NCBI GenBank assembly: GCA_028707535.1
Contig: JAQWAU010000012.1
Location: 1-46,181, forward strand
DNA: 46,181 nucleotides
DNA from: Heliobacteriaceae bacterium
Lineage (GTDB): Bacteria > Bacillota > Desulfitobacteriia > Heliobacteriales > Heliobacteriaceae
Direction: 5' to 3'
The translations under genes were made by a program, and so were the position numbers. Positions 11,938 to 20,897 of the stretch are shown here, one piece after another. Numbering within the stretch: position 1 is the first letter of the stretch; every line of letters starts with the position of its first letter. The notes under the pieces are model-generated. The model searched no databases, was not told the origin of the DNA, and was given only the letters and a program-made list of their open reading frames with translations.

Positions 11938-11973
11938 GTACTTTTTTGTCCCACCGGGACTATCATTGTCCCG
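11938..11973 (-). promoter_or_regulatory. CggR operator (two direct half-sites)
   Basis: Reading the minus strand: CGGGAC-N6-AGTC-N4-TGGGAC-N6-GTAC. The B. subtilis CggR operator is CGGGAC-N6-TGTC-N4-CGGGAC-N6-TGTC. Spacing is identical across all 36 positions and 17 of 20 fixed bases agree. The site lies between rpoN and cggR. I could not find a convincing -35/-10 pair; an AT-rich TATAAAATATAAAG lies about 55 nt further upstream. Confidence 0.85.
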
Positions 11974-11982
11974 TTAACCTCA

Positions 11983-12009
11983 GAAATAATTTCCGCCAAA
12001 AAGCGGAAA
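11983..12009 (-). terminator. Possible weak terminator after rpoN
   Basis: A 7-bp perfect stem (arms 12003-12009 and 11990-11996, TTTCCGC/GCGGAAA) with a 6-nt loop is followed by TTATTTC on the minus strand. The short stem and poor T-run make it weak. It could equally be leader structure of cggR. Confidence 0.4.
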
Positions 12010-12067
12010 ACGCTGCCGGAAAAACCTACTTTATATTTTATACGCCATTGCCCTTTTTATTCCTGCC

Positions 12068-13477
12068 TTAATACCGCCTTCTTTGCGGTGTAGCCAAAAT
12101 TTGCAGCTCATCCCGGTATTTGGCGACTGTCCGCCGGGAAATATCAATCCCTGCCCCCTTTAACCGTTCCGCAATCTCCCGGTCGCTCAAAGGGTTTCGG
12201 GCGTCTTCCTGATCGACCATTTCCCGGATCATCCGTTTGATACACTCGGTGGCTTTCTTTTTTCCACTGCCGATACATGCCAGCCCGCTACCAAAAAGAA
12301 ACTTTAATTTGAATACGCCTTGGGGTGTCTGGATGTATTTACTGGCGATCGCCCGACTGACCGTCGACTGATGGACCCCGATAATATCCGCAACGTGCTT
12401 TAAGTTCAACGGTTTCAAAAAGCGCACACCGCGATCCATAAATTCCCGCTGCAGATCGACTAAGCAGGTTACCACCCGGTAAAGGGTCAGCCGGCGTTGT
12501 TCGATTGACTTGATTAGCCACTCGGCGGCGCTAAGCTTGTTTTCTAAAAACTTCCGCGTCTTGAGATCACACCGGTCTTCCTGCCGCAGTAAAGCCTGGT
12601 AGGCAAAATTTACGGCCAGGTGGGGTACCGTCGAATCATTAATCAAAACGACGTACTTTCCCTCAACCCGTTCAACAACGATGTCGGGAACAATATAGCG
12701 CACATCGTTATTCAGGCTAAAGCGGGCCCCCGGCTTGGGATCAAGACTCTTGATCAAGTCGGCGAGGGCTTGTACCTCCTGAACGGTAATTTTGAGCCGT
12801 TGGGCAATCCAGACCAGCCGGCCGTTACCCAGATCATGGAGATAATGCCGCAAAATTGCATCACACTCCGGGGTCAGCTGGCCTTTTTGGACCAACTGAA
12901 TCCGCAGGCATTCGGCCAGGTCCCGCGCCCCGACACCAACCGGGTCAAACCCTTGAATGACCTTCAAGATACCTTCAACTTGCTCTTGATTAACCAACAA
13001 AACCCGGCTGACCTCATCAAGCGAACAGGTCAGGTAGCCATTTTCGTCCAAGTTGCCAATCAAAAATTCGCCAATCCGCCGTTCCCGGTTGGCCGGCAAC
13101 AATACATTCAGTTGAAACAATAAATACTCTTGTAAGTTCGGCGCCGGCGCCCAAATGTTATCACTGCTGAACATCTGCTCCGATGTTCGCCGCACCATCC
13201 CCGGCTGACCCTGATCCCCAAAATACTCCGTCCAATCAGCATCAATTTGCTCCGGTCCATCTTCTTCCGGTGTTTCTCTTTCCGGCATTTCCCCTTCATC
13301 CAGTTGCCCGGTAAGTTCTTCCTTCACTTCCAATAGCGGGTTTTCCAACAGTTCCTGTTCAAGGTACCGGGACAATTCCAGGGTGTTTAATTGTAACACC
13401 GCAATCGCTTGACGTAGTTCCGGGGTCATGATCAATTTTTGCGTCTGCTCGGTAGCCAGACCAATACCTACCCGCAT
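12068..13477 (-). CDS. rpoN: RNA polymerase sigma-54 factor
   Basis: Directs polymerase to -24/-12 promoters, which need an AAA+ activator. The 469-aa protein has the glutamine/leucine-rich region I (QTQKLIMTPELRQAIAVLQLNTLELSRYLEQEL) and an acidic region II. The core-binding domain follows (DENGYLTCSLDEV, FDPVGVGARDLAECLRIQL), then the helix-turn-helix (HVADIIGVHQSTVSRAIASKYIQTPQG). The RpoN box RRTVAKYRDEL closes the C-terminus. I choose ATG 13477 behind GCGGGGAA rather than a TTG ten codons earlier. Its place just upstream of the cggR operon is common in Clostridia. I found no clear -24/-12 promoter in the window. Confidence 0.97.
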   Translation of the reverse strand: MRVGIGLATEQTQKLIMTPELRQAIAVLQLNTLELSRYLEQELLENPLLEVKEELTGQLDEGEMPERETPEEDGPEQIDADWTEYFGDQGQPGMVRRTSEQMFSSDNIWAPAPNLQEYLLFQLNVLLPANRERRIGEFLIGNLDENGYLTCSLDEVSRVLLVNQEQVEGILKVIQGFDPVGVGARDLAECLRIQLVQKGQLTPECDAILRHYLHDLGNGRLVWIAQRLKITVQEVQALADLIKSLDPKPGARFSLNNDVRYIVPDIVVERVEGKYVVLINDSTVPHLAVNFAYQALLRQEDRCDLKTRKFLENKLSAAEWLIKSIEQRRLTLYRVVTCLVDLQREFMDRGVRFLKPLNLKHVADIIGVHQSTVSRAIASKYIQTPQGVFKLKFLFGSGLACIGSGKKKATECIKRMIREMVDQEDARNPLSDREIAERLKGAGIDISRRTVAKYRDELQILATPQRRRY

Positions 13478-13518
13478 GAACCGTTCCCCGCTTTCTTTCG
13501 CTCGCAAGCTTAAGCGAA

Positions 13519-14451
13519 TTACCTGATTTCCTCAGCCATGTGCTCAAGTTTCCGGATCCGGTGGTTAACCCCGGATTTACCTACCGGTGGACTTAACATT
13601 TCACCTAGTTCTTTCAAGCTTGCTTCCGGATACTGCAGGCGCAATTCGGCAACATCCCGCAGGGGTTGGGGCAGCTTGGTCAGTCCCCGGGTCCGGGCAA
13701 TCAACTTGATCATTTCTACTTGCCGCACGGCGGCATTCACGGTTTTGGTCAAATTTGCGGTTTCACAATTGACCAAACGGTTGACTTGGTTACGCATCTC
13801 CTTGACAATCCGCACATTCTCAAAATCCAACAAGGCGGTATGGGCGCCGATGATGCTCAGCATCTTGACAATCTGGTCACTTTCCTTGAGGTAAACAATA
13901 AACCAGGTTCTACGCCGACTCACTTTAGGAGCCAATTTAAAGCGCTGAAAAAGGTCACAAAGTTTTTCGGCGTGGCTTTCATCATCAGTAATGATCTCAA
14001 AATGGTATGTCCCTTCCGGACTGTTTACGGAACCTCCCCCCAAAAATGCACCCCGCAAATAAGCCCGCCGGCAGCATTGCCGTTTTACCAGGTCCTCATT
14101 GGCAACAAAAAAGAAGTTGCCGTTTTCAGCCTTAATCCCTAAATCTTTGAGCAGATCCGGCCGTTCACCACGCACTGGTAAGATAATCACATAATCATTG
14201 CTTTTTTTCAAGCGGCGTTTCCGCCGGACCACAATCCTAGCCTGCAAGCGGAATACCGACTTAACCAACCGGAAAACTTTCCGCGCAACACTAGCACTAT
14301 CCGTCGTAACCAAGATGGCAATCAGCCGGCCCCGACCGACCTGCAAAAGGCCATCCATCCGGATCAACGCCGCCAGTTCAGCCAGTTGACAGCATCGGCG
14401 CCGGGGCATAACCCGGGCCAACTCTTCTTTCGCGTCTCCGGAAAAAGACAC
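13519..14451 (-). CDS. whiA: DNA-binding protein WhiA
   Basis: A 310-aa protein with the WhiA layout: an N-terminal LAGLIDADG-like homing-endonuclease fold without catalytic use (SFSGDAKEELARV, RAYLRGAFLGGGSVNSPEGTYHFEI) and a C-terminal helix-turn-helix (ELRLQYPEASLKELGEML, then SKSGVNHRIRKLEHM-like KSGVNHRIRKL). In Streptomyces it controls sporulation and in Bacillus it affects division and chromosome segregation. I prefer GTG 14451, giving the family start (V)SFSGDAKEEL, with AAAGGA upstream; a TTG one codon before is the alternative. Third gene of the rapZ-yvcK-whiA cluster, a very conserved Firmicutes order. Confidence 0.96.
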   Translation of the reverse strand: MSFSGDAKEELARVMPRRRCCQLAELAALIRMDGLLQVGRGRLIAILVTTDSASVARKVFRLVKSVFRLQARIVVRRKRRLKKSNDYVIILPVRGERPDLLKDLGIKAENGNFFFVANEDLVKRQCCRRAYLRGAFLGGGSVNSPEGTYHFEIITDDESHAEKLCDLFQRFKLAPKVSRRRTWFIVYLKESDQIVKMLSIIGAHTALLDFENVRIVKEMRNQVNRLVNCETANLTKTVNAAVRQVEMIKLIARTRGLTKLPQPLRDVAELRLQYPEASLKELGEMLSPPVGKSGVNHRIRKLEHMAEEIR

Positions 14452-14496
14452 CAAATCACATCCTTTGGCGGAAACGGGTTTACCAGAGCCGCAACT

Positions 14497-15864
14497 TTAC
14501 AGCTGCCGGTTTTGCCCTTTTCCCGGCCGGAAAGGCCGGGCCAATTTACGCCGGAAGCGGAAAAAATCAATCAACCCAATCCCGCTTTGCCGTTCCTTTT
14601 CCCGGAGCACCAGCCGCATCACCGTTTGGGCCAGCCGGACCGGGTCGTGACGGACCAGATCTTCTTTATTATTTAATTTGGCCCGGACCACAATTACATC
14701 CTGCTTTTCCAGGACACGGATGTCCGGAACTACAGGCAGCTGTCTTTTAGCTTTATACTTGAGCAGAAGCGGCCGGGGCACCATTTCGGTATTAACGATA
14801 ATATAATCGACCAGCTTTCGGCCGCTTTGCCGGTGAATCGCCGCCAAATGTGCCGCCGCAGAAAAACCATCCGTTTCCCCAGGCTGGGTCATCACATTAC
14901 AGACATAAATCTTCGGGGCCGGTGAAGCCGCCAAGGCGGCACACATCCCTTCGACCAAAAGATTGGGAATCACACTGGTATACAGACTACCCGGACCGAG
15001 AATAATCGCATCTGCTTCCTGAATTGCTTGCAGGGTCTGCGGTAATGGCCGGCACGGCGGATCCAGATAAACCTGCTTCACCGGAGAACCGGCCGCCGGG
15101 ATCGCTGTCTCCCCCCGGACCTGCCGGCCATCTGCCAACTCGGCACAAAGGGTTACATCCTCCAGGGTAGAGGGCAAAACCTGGCCCCGCACGGCTAAAA
15201 TCCGGCTCATCAAAGCCACCGCTTTTTCAAAGCCCCCGGCCGTTTGCGTCGCCGCCGCCAAGAGCAAGTTGCCCATATTATGCCCGGCCAGCCCATTGCC
15301 TTGCACAAACCGGTAATTCAATACCTGATCCATTTCTGATTCCGTATCGGCTAAGGCCACCAAACAGTGCCGGATATCACCAGGGGCCACCATACCCAGG
15401 TCCCCCCGCAGCCGGCCGGAACTGCCCCCATCATCAGTCACCGTGACGATCGCGGTGATGTTGGACGTATATTCTTTCAACCCGCGCAACAAGACGGACA
15501 GGCCGGTACCACCACCGATCACCACCACTTTAGGCCCCCGTCCGAGGGAGCGGCGCCGGTATAGAACCTCCACCAACCGGCTTTCCATCTCCGGGGTTAA
15601 CGCTTCAAAAATCGAACGCATCATCGAAGCAAAACCAAATAACAGGAAGAAAACGCCGATGGCAGCGACAAATAACCCCAAACCGGTCAGAGACGCCTGA
15701 TCCAAACCATATGAAAGCACCCGCAGTTTGTTTTCCAAAAAACCGTAAAACTCACCGTCATTAAGAATCGAGGCACTGGCTCCTAGCAAAATCAGGCCGC
15801 AAAAGGACAAAAGCAACCAGCGCTTGACCTTAAGCCCCGGGTAGAGCCAAAGGACCCATTTCAC
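14497..15864 (-). CDS. yvcK: Gluconeogenesis factor YvcK-like protein, membrane-anchored
   Basis: A 455-aa member of the YvcK/CofD-like superfamily. Two N-terminal membrane helices (about residues 15-33 and 60-82) precede a cytoplasmic nucleotide-sugar-binding domain with VVVIGGGTGLSVLLRGLKEY, TVTDDGGSSGRLRGDLG, PGDIRHCLVALAD, GNGLAGHNMGNLLLAA and LGPGSLYTSVIPNLLV. In Bacillus YvcK binds UDP-sugars and is needed for growth and shape on gluconeogenic carbon. The membrane extension occurs in many Clostridia. GTG 15864 overlaps the rapZ stop (GTGA), so the two are translationally coupled. Confidence 0.94.
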   Translation of the reverse strand: MKWVLWLYPGLKVKRWLLLSFCGLILLGASASILNDGEFYGFLENKLRVLSYGLDQASLTGLGLFVAAIGVFFLLFGFASMMRSIFEALTPEMESRLVEVLYRRRSLGRGPKVVVIGGGTGLSVLLRGLKEYTSNITAIVTVTDDGGSSGRLRGDLGMVAPGDIRHCLVALADTESEMDQVLNYRFVQGNGLAGHNMGNLLLAAATQTAGGFEKAVALMSRILAVRGQVLPSTLEDVTLCAELADGRQVRGETAIPAAGSPVKQVYLDPPCRPLPQTLQAIQEADAIILGPGSLYTSVIPNLLVEGMCAALAASPAPKIYVCNVMTQPGETDGFSAAAHLAAIHRQSGRKLVDYIIVNTEMVPRPLLLKYKAKRQLPVVPDIRVLEKQDVIVVRAKLNNKEDLVRHDPVRLAQTVMRLVLREKERQSGIGLIDFFRFRRKLARPFRPGKGQNRQL

Positions 15865-16784
15865 CGTTTTCTTTCGCCCCCCAAGTTCTTATCGATGTCC
15901 CGGTGCTTGATGGCAACTATATAATTCTGTTGATCCAGGAAGCCGGCCAAACTATTGACCAACACCACTGAACGGTGCCGCCCCCCGGTACAACCGATCC
16001 CAATCACTAAATGGGTTTTGCCTTCAGCGATATAGTGGGGCATTAAAAACTGCAGCAACGAGTTATATTGGCGCGTGAACAACCGCGTTACCGGGAAGTC
16101 CAACACGTATTGCCGGACCGGCTCCTCATTGCCGGTTAAGTGGCGAAGTTCCGGTATGTAATAAGGATTGGGCAAAAACCGGACATCCATGAGCAGATCC
16201 GCATCCCGTGGCGTCCCGTATTTATAACCGAACGACATCACGGTAATCCGCAGCTGAATGTTCGGTTCCCCTTTGCCAAAAAGTTCGATTACCTGGACCT
16301 TTAACTGTTGCGCCGAAAGGTCGGTTGTATCAATCACCTTGTTGGCCCGGCCCCGGAGGTCGGCCAGCAATTGGCGCTCTAATTTGATCCCATCCCAAAT
16401 GCGCCCGGTTTCCGACAACGGATGCCGCCGGCGAGACTCCTTAAAGCGACGGACCAAGGTCTCATCCGATGCTTCCAGGAACAGTATTTCACTGTTAATC
16501 CCCAAAGCGGCCAGCTCTTCAAGCCCGACGTTCAAAGCCCCGAAAAACTCTCCCCCCCGGATATCGATCACCAGGGCGATCTTGTTAATCTTGCCTTGGG
16601 ATTGCACAATCAATTCGCCAAATTTCGGTAACAAATTGGGTGGCAGGTTGTCAACACAAAAAAACCCAAGGTCTTCCAGCGCCCGAACCGCTTGGGTTTT
16701 GCCTGCTCCTGATAAGCCGGTAATGACGACAACCCGGATTGTCTTCTCCGCCCGTTTTTCCACCCGTTTCACCTCTTGCCCCAC
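15861..16784 (-). CDS. rapZ: RNase adapter RapZ / nucleotide-binding protein YvcJ
   Basis: A 307-aa protein with a Walker A motif near residue 23 (VITGLSGAGKTQAVRALEDLGFFCVDNLPP), the Walker B-like LVIDIRGG, and the conserved C-terminal domain with MSFGYKYGTPRDADLLMDVRFLPNPY and IGIGCTGGRHRSV. In enterobacteria RapZ guides RNase E to GlmZ; in Bacillus the orthologue YvcJ hydrolyses nucleotides and affects competence. Its exact role here is unknown. The GTG at 16784 has AAGGG upstream; a GTG a few codons in, behind AGAGGTG, is also possible. First gene of the rapZ-yvcK-whiA cluster. Confidence 0.94.
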   Translation of the reverse strand: MGQEVKRVEKRAEKTIRVVVITGLSGAGKTQAVRALEDLGFFCVDNLPPNLLPKFGELIVQSQGKINKIALVIDIRGGEFFGALNVGLEELAALGINSEILFLEASDETLVRRFKESRRRHPLSETGRIWDGIKLERQLLADLRGRANKVIDTTDLSAQQLKVQVIELFGKGEPNIQLRITVMSFGYKYGTPRDADLLMDVRFLPNPYYIPELRHLTGNEEPVRQYVLDFPVTRLFTRQYNSLLQFLMPHYIAEGKTHLVIGIGCTGGRHRSVVLVNSLAGFLDQQNYIVAIKHRDIDKNLGGERKR

Positions 16785-16825
16785 CGGTTGCCCTTGGCCG
16801 GTGCCGGGCCAACGGACTACATCTA

Positions 16826-17788
16826 TTATAACATTAAGCCGCGCTTCCGTAAAACCAGGGCCGCGGCGCCAATAATCCCCGCCGTGTTACCCAAATGGGC
16901 CGGAACAATTTGACAAAGAGAACCGGCGGCCGGTAAAGCCAGCCTGGCCACCGTTTCCCGGACCGGCCCCAACAACAACTCCCCGGCCTGGCCCACCCCG
17001 CCCCCGACGATGATGGCCTCCAAGTTTAACAAGTTCAACAAATTGGCAAAACCCCAGCCTAAATAACCGGCTACCTCCCGGACAATCGCCCGGGCCACCG
17101 GCTCCCCCCGCCCGGCTGCCGCAAAAACGTCCCTGGCCTCTTGGGGCCAGGGACCAGGTCCGGCGTGCCGTTCCCGGGCCAGCCGGATCACGGCCGGGGC
17201 CGCCACCAATGTCTCCAGACAACCCTGCCGGCCACAACTACATTCCGGGCCATCAGCCAGGAGGATCATGTGCCCCAACTCTCCAGCCGTCCCGGCAGCC
17301 CCCCGGTAAAGCCGGCCATCCAGCACCAAACCACAGCCGACCCCGGTACCGACCGTCACCACGGCAAAAGACATAAATTCCCGGCCGGCCCCTTGCCAGT
17401 GTTCCCCTACCGCCGCCAGGTCGGCGTCGTTTTCCAGATAAACCGGCAGCCCGCTCTGTTCCCGCAGACGCCGGCCCAAGGGAACATCCCGCCATTTTAA
17501 GTTCGGCGCCCAACTCACCACATCCGGGGTGTCCGGCTGCAAAGCGCCGGGGACACCAACCCCCACTCCGGCAATCAGGTTGCCCCCTAACTCCCGGCCA
17601 TCATCCCTTAATTCGCTGATTAACCCGGCAATCCGCGGCCATACCTGGTCAAAACCCGCCGCCGGCGTTGGTACTTCCCGGTACCGCAAAAGCTGACCCT
17701 GCCGGTTGACCAGGGCCCCCTTAATCCCGGTGCCCCCAAGATCGACCGCCACCGCCCAAGGGCTGCCCTCGCCTTTTTCTATCCCCAT
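16826..17788 (-). CDS. ROK-family sugar kinase, probable glucokinase
   Basis: A 320-aa ROK kinase. The ATP phosphate-1 loop is VAVDLGGTGIKGALV at the N-terminus, sugar-binding residues lie in PNLKWRDVPL and LENDADLAAVGEHW, the second phosphate loop is VTVGTGVGCGLVLDG, the base/metal region is ELGHMIL, and the zinc site is CSCGRQGCLE. The family phosphorylates glucose and related hexoses with ATP. I choose ATG 17788, behind AAAGGGG, rather than a GTG three codons earlier. It follows the GH13 and malQ genes, so it would phosphorylate the glucose they release. Confidence 0.9.
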   Translation of the reverse strand: MGIEKGEGSPWAVAVDLGGTGIKGALVNRQGQLLRYREVPTPAAGFDQVWPRIAGLISELRDDGRELGGNLIAGVGVGVPGALQPDTPDVVSWAPNLKWRDVPLGRRLREQSGLPVYLENDADLAAVGEHWQGAGREFMSFAVVTVGTGVGCGLVLDGRLYRGAAGTAGELGHMILLADGPECSCGRQGCLETLVAAPAVIRLARERHAGPGPWPQEARDVFAAAGRGEPVARAIVREVAGYLGWGFANLLNLLNLEAIIVGGGVGQAGELLLGPVRETVARLALPAAGSLCQIVPAHLGNTAGIIGAAALVLRKRGLML

Positions 17789-17810
17789 CCCGGTCACCCC
17801 TTTTGCAAAG

Positions 17811-19310
17811 CTAACGCCCGTAAAGGACCGTCAAACCGGCCAACCGGTCGGCCACCACCGGGTTCAAATGTTCACTGCGACACCGCCAGCACCAATTACC
17901 GGCGACTGTACCCGGTACATTCATCCTGGCCTCACTGCCCAAACCCAAGACATCCTGTAAGGGAAAAACCGCCCGGTCGGCCACACTCGCCAGGCCCAAC
18001 CGGATAAAGTCCCAGCATATATCTTTACCATCGGAGTTTAAGTAGCGAAGGGCATACTCCCGGTCTGCCGGCCGGCAATGGGAAAACCAGCCCAAAACCG
18101 GATCGTTGTCATGGGTTCCCGTGTATACCACACAATTCCGCTCGTAACGAAACGGCAAAAAATCACTTGGCTCGTTCGCATCAAACGCAAACTGCAAAAT
18201 CTTCATTCCCGGAAACCCAAACCGCTCCTTGAGCCGGACCACCCCGGGGGTAATTACCCCCAGATCCTCGGCGATCACCGGCAAGGGTCCCAAAGCCTTG
18301 GTAACCGCCGTAAACAAACGGGCGCCGGAACCTTTCTTCCACCGGCCCTGCACCGCTGTTTTCGCCCCGTAAGGCACCGCCCAATACGCCATAAACCCCC
18401 GGAAATGGTCCACCCGGATGAGATCAACCATCCCCAACAGCTGTTGAAACCGCCTGACCCACCACCGGTAACCCGACTTTTTTTGCCCCGGCCAGTTATA
18501 GGTGGGATTGCCCCAGAGCTGGCCTTCCGGACTGAAATAGTCGGGGGGTACACCACCGATCTCCACCGGAATTCCCTCCCGGTCGAGGTGAAACAGTTCC
18601 CGCCGGTCCCAGGCGTCGGCGCTATCCCAGGCAACATAGATGGGCAGATCCCCGATCAAGCGCACCCCCTTTTGGCCGGCATACTCCCGCAAAGCTCGCC
18701 ACTGGCGGAAAAAGATAAACTGGCAAAATTGGTGGTAAGTAATTTCCGGGGTGTACATCCGGGATAGTTTTTGTCTGCCGGTTGCCGGCAAGGTCCGGTA
18801 CTCCCGGGGCCACCCGGTCCATTCCCGGCCATGGTGGGCATCTTTCAAGACCATGTACAAGCTAAACGCTTCCAGCCAATCCCGGTGATCAGCCAAAAAC
18901 CGCCGAAACGCCGGGCTTTCCGGTCCGTTTTGAGCCCGGAACCGGGCATAAGCGGTCTGCAAGACAGCTGCTTTAAACCGGATGACGGCGGGAAAGTCTA
19001 CCTGGTCCCCAGCCGTATCCGCAGCCCCGGGTAAGGTTTCTACCAAGTCTGCCAATTCACCGGTCGCAAGGAGGCCATCCCGGCAAAGGGTTTCCGGACT
19101 GAGCAACAAGGGATTGCCGGCAAAAGCCGACAATCCGGCATAAGGACTGTTCCCGTAACCGGTCGGCCCTAAAGGCAATACCTGCCATAATTTCTGGCCG
19201 GCCCGATGCAAAAAATCAACAAACCGGTAGGCTGCCGGCCCGAGGTCCCCAATCCCGTAACTTCCCGGCAAGGAAGTGGGATGCAGTAATATGCCGCTGA
19301 CCCGTTCCAT
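17811..19310 (-). CDS. malQ: 4-alpha-glucanotransferase (amylomaltase, GH77)
   Basis: Transfers alpha-1,4-glucan segments between maltodextrins, releasing glucose. 499 aa, typical length. GH77 signatures: GILLHPTSLPGSYGIGDLG at the start, LPLGPTGYGNSPYAGLSAFAGNP, the nucleophile Asp in LIRVDHFRGF, the acid/base Glu in VIAEDLGVITPGV, and GTHDNDPVLGWF for the third carboxylate. I choose ATG 19310, preceded by GGAGGAGGCAGG; an upstream GTG would sit on that ribosome site. It follows the GH13 gene by 13 nt and precedes the ROK kinase by 22 nt: a compact operon. Confidence 0.97.
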   Translation of the reverse strand: MERVSGILLHPTSLPGSYGIGDLGPAAYRFVDFLHRAGQKLWQVLPLGPTGYGNSPYAGLSAFAGNPLLLSPETLCRDGLLATGELADLVETLPGAADTAGDQVDFPAVIRFKAAVLQTAYARFRAQNGPESPAFRRFLADHRDWLEAFSLYMVLKDAHHGREWTGWPREYRTLPATGRQKLSRMYTPEITYHQFCQFIFFRQWRALREYAGQKGVRLIGDLPIYVAWDSADAWDRRELFHLDREGIPVEIGGVPPDYFSPEGQLWGNPTYNWPGQKKSGYRWWVRRFQQLLGMVDLIRVDHFRGFMAYWAVPYGAKTAVQGRWKKGSGARLFTAVTKALGPLPVIAEDLGVITPGVVRLKERFGFPGMKILQFAFDANEPSDFLPFRYERNCVVYTGTHDNDPVLGWFSHCRPADREYALRYLNSDGKDICWDFIRLGLASVADRAVFPLQDVLGLGSEARMNVPGTVAGNWCWRCRSEHLNPVVADRLAGLTVLYGR

Positions 19311-19323
19311 CCTGCCTCCTCCT

Positions 19324-20826
19324 TCACCCACCGGCCCGGAGGGTAAAAATTGCCGATTGCAAAGGTTTCAGGTAAAGGCGTACCTCCTGGCTGACCGTAT
19401 GTGAGCCGATCCGGACCGCCATTTGCCCGGCCAACAGTTCGACCAACCGGCCACCGGCCGGGTAACAGGCGGCCAATATGGCCTCAGGCAAGTTAAAGGT
19501 CACCCCCTCCCCTTCACCGGCAAAAGCGAAGTTGATCATCACCAAGGTGAGGTCGGCCGCAGCTGCCCGGTAAAAAACTACCATTTTACGGTTATCGTGT
19601 TCAATAAACCGAATCGTCCCATAATTTAGGGAAGGCCTTTCCCGACGCACCGCCAATACGTGCCGGTACCAGGCCAAAAGCGCCGGGTTTTGCTTGAAAT
19701 CCAATTCCGGGAAACACTGCTCACCGAAATCCCCTTCAAACAACGGCGGCCGCACCTCTTCCCCGGATTCCTGACCGGCATAAAGCATTGGTATTCCCGG
19801 CAAGGTCAAAGCGAGTAAAAACGGCGGCTTACTCCGTTCGATACCCCCGTACATCACGACACTGCGGATTTCGTCATGATTTTCCGTATAACGGATCAGG
19901 CGGTATTCCGGCGGATAGTAACTTTCCTCGTATTTAATCTTCGCCGGAATATGTTGAACTTCGAAATAAGGGTCTTCGTAGCGGATGGCATGGTGCAGGC
20001 TTTTTAGCTGGTTGTAAAGTTCAAAAGCATAGACAGCATCAAACCCGCTCGCTAATAATTCCTTCAAACGTTCGTACGCTTCAGCAAAAAAGACCACCTC
20101 CGGCTTCAGCCGTTTTAGCTGGCTGATCGCCTCCCGCCAAAACGCCGAAGGTACCCAATGGGCAAAGTCACACCGGTAGCCGTCAAGATCAAACTCCCGC
20201 ACCCAGTATTCCAGGACGGAAAGCATGTACTCCCACATCTCCCGGCGTACCCGGTCATCCGCATACCCCAGCAGGTCATAATTGGGTTTACCCGGTACCT
20301 TAACCCCGTAATTTAAGTCGGCGGTATCGGTCCAGTCGGCACAAGGCGGTAACGGGCAGACACCGGTCCCGTCTGCCGGCCAAAGAAACCATTCGGGATG
20401 GTAGCCGCCTTTGGCCGGGGGATTAGCCGGATCCAGCAAAACATTGTCCGGGGCACAGTGGTTACCAACAAAATCCATGACCACCCGCAGTTCCAAGCGG
20501 TGGGCCGCCCTAACCAGTTCCCGGAATTGTTGCCGGCCCAGCCGGTCAACATCAGCTTCCGGACACCCAGGGACTAATTCTACCAATTCCGGGGCAACCG
20601 CCTTGTAGTCTTTGATTGCGTAGGGACAACCGGACACCCCCTTGCAGTGAAGCCGGCCAATTGGCTGTACCGGCATTAACCAAACCGTATTCGCCCCCAG
20701 CCATTTTATGCGGGGCAAATCTGCCCGAATATCCGCCAGGGTACCGAACCGGCCGGCTTTGTAACCGTGAACCCGGGGATAAACTTGATAAATAATCGCC
20801 GCTTGAAACCACTTCGGGGCCGGCAT
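19324..20826 (-). CDS. Alpha-amylase family (GH13) glycoside hydrolase, intracellular
   Basis: A 500-aa TIM-barrel enzyme without a signal peptide. GH13 motifs: DFVGNHCAPDN (region I), DLDGYRCDFAHW with the nucleophile Asp (II), VVFFAEAYE with the acid/base Glu (III) and YTENHDEIRS with the stabilising Asp (IV). A short beta-sandwich C-domain ends the protein. It acts on alpha-glucosidic bonds; given MalQ and glucokinase beside it, cytoplasmic maltodextrin is the likely substrate, but product specificity cannot be read. ATG 20826 has a GGAGGGTGG site. Two further ATGs and a TTG upstream lack one. Confidence 0.9.
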   Translation of the reverse strand: MPAPKWFQAAIIYQVYPRVHGYKAGRFGTLADIRADLPRIKWLGANTVWLMPVQPIGRLHCKGVSGCPYAIKDYKAVAPELVELVPGCPEADVDRLGRQQFRELVRAAHRLELRVVMDFVGNHCAPDNVLLDPANPPAKGGYHPEWFLWPADGTGVCPLPPCADWTDTADLNYGVKVPGKPNYDLLGYADDRVRREMWEYMLSVLEYWVREFDLDGYRCDFAHWVPSAFWREAISQLKRLKPEVVFFAEAYERLKELLASGFDAVYAFELYNQLKSLHHAIRYEDPYFEVQHIPAKIKYEESYYPPEYRLIRYTENHDEIRSVVMYGGIERSKPPFLLALTLPGIPMLYAGQESGEEVRPPLFEGDFGEQCFPELDFKQNPALLAWYRHVLAVRRERPSLNYGTIRFIEHDNRKMVVFYRAAAADLTLVMINFAFAGEGEGVTFNLPEAILAACYPAGGRLVELLAGQMAVRIGSHTVSQEVRLYLKPLQSAIFTLRAGG

Positions 20827-20867
20827 AAACCACCCTCCCGCCGCCATCATCCGCAATAGTGTTTCCC

Positions 20868-20897
20868 ATTTTGGGTGGAAAAACTAGTCCTGGTCAA
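20868..20897 (-). promoter_or_regulatory. Possible promoter of the maltodextrin operon
   Basis: TTGACC (20892-20897) and CAAAAT (20868-20873) with an 18-bp spacer, straddling the end of the HAD gene and 41 nt before the GH13 start. The -35 is good and the -10 mediocre. Confidence 0.3.
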
